This document shows, piece by piece, positions 7,779 to 7,857 of a stretch of 7,857 nt of DNA. How positions within the stretch are numbered: the stretch's first letter is position 1; each line of letters opens with the position of its first letter. The stretch comes from Pseudomonadota bacterium (GTDB lineage: Bacteria; Pseudomonadota; Alphaproteobacteria; UBA8366; GCA-2717185). The notes under the pieces were generated by a model that was given only the letters and a program-made list of their open reading frames with translations, made no database searches and was not told the origin of the DNA. The DNA lies in contig JAQCHR010000159.1 in the NCBI GenBank assembly GCA_027619655.1, forward strand, positions 1 to 7,857. Direction: 5' to 3'. The position numbers and the translations under genes are program-made.

Positions 7779-7857
7779 TTATCGGCGCGTTGACCGGGTC
7801 CGGGCGCGGGGTTCCTGGGCCGTCGCCGCTTCCTCGTCGAACAGCTCGGCCAGTTTC
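7779..7857 (-). CDS. C-terminal end of a convergent gene, probably cobaltochelatase subunit CobT (partial)
   Basis: On the minus strand a frame runs from the window edge to a TAA at 7781-7779, giving 25 codons that start KLAELFDEEAATAQ and finish in a basic tail (RARTRSTRR). Known family feature, from memory: alphaproteobacterial CobT, the von Willebrand A-type subunit of the aerobic cobaltochelatase, ends after its vWA domain with a phrase like T-E-K-L-A-E-L-F-D-E, and cobS/cobT often lie near rpmB in this group. Only 25 residues are visible, so the identity is an inference, but the phrase and synteny agree. CobT helps insert cobalt into hydrogenobyrinic acid a,c-diamide during cobalamin synthesis, matching the B12-using genes nearby. 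The gene converges on rpmB with about 96 bases between the stops. Confidence 0.5.
   Translation of the reverse strand, partial: KLAELFDEEAATAQEPRARTRSTRR

Overview
The window is a gene-dense, GC-rich stretch of bacterial chromosome. The single-chain B12-dependent methylmalonyl-CoA mutase, the form of ribosomal protein L28, the likely CobT (aerobic-type cobaltochelatase) end and the TipN-like polar scaffold together point to an alphaproteobacterium, perhaps of the Rhodospirillales type. That placement is inferred from protein character and was not computed.

Layout, left to right. (1) 49-2202 (+): methylmalonyl-CoA mutase. (2) 2203-2270: a 68-bp gap with no visible terminator and a near-consensus CtrA-like box. 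(3) 2271-5468 (+): a 1065-residue membrane-anchored coiled-coil protein. It has two N-terminal transmembrane helices, a rod that I could lay out by hand as 31 units of exactly 25 residues with a few phase-keeping insertions, and a conserved-looking 125-residue C-terminal domain. Its architecture resembles the cell-pole marker TipN of Caulobacter. (4) 5416-5991 (+): a GNAT acetyltransferase overlapping the end of the scaffold gene. (5) 6010-6306 (+): a 98-residue protein of unknown function. (6) 6296-7294 (+): MeaB, the G-protein chaperone of methylmalonyl-CoA mutase, overlapping the previous gene by 11 bases. (7) 7295-7391: a promoter/leader region for (8) 7392-7682 (+): rpmB (ribosomal protein L28), followed by a strong intrinsic terminator at 7708-7731. 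(9) 7779-7857 (-): the last 25 codons of a convergent gene, probably cobT.

How the parts relate: the mutase and MeaB form one functional unit. MeaB gates cofactor loading and protects the mutase, and CobT would belong to the cobalt-insertion step of adenosylcobalamin synthesis, the cofactor the mutase uses. The unusual part is that mutase and MeaB are about 4.1 kb apart, with the large scaffold gene, a GNAT gene and a small gene between them. Close spacing and overlaps from the scaffold gene through meaB suggest one transcript. No RNA genes, mobile elements, CRISPR arrays or attachment sites were seen, and no stretch over 300 bases lacks a gene.
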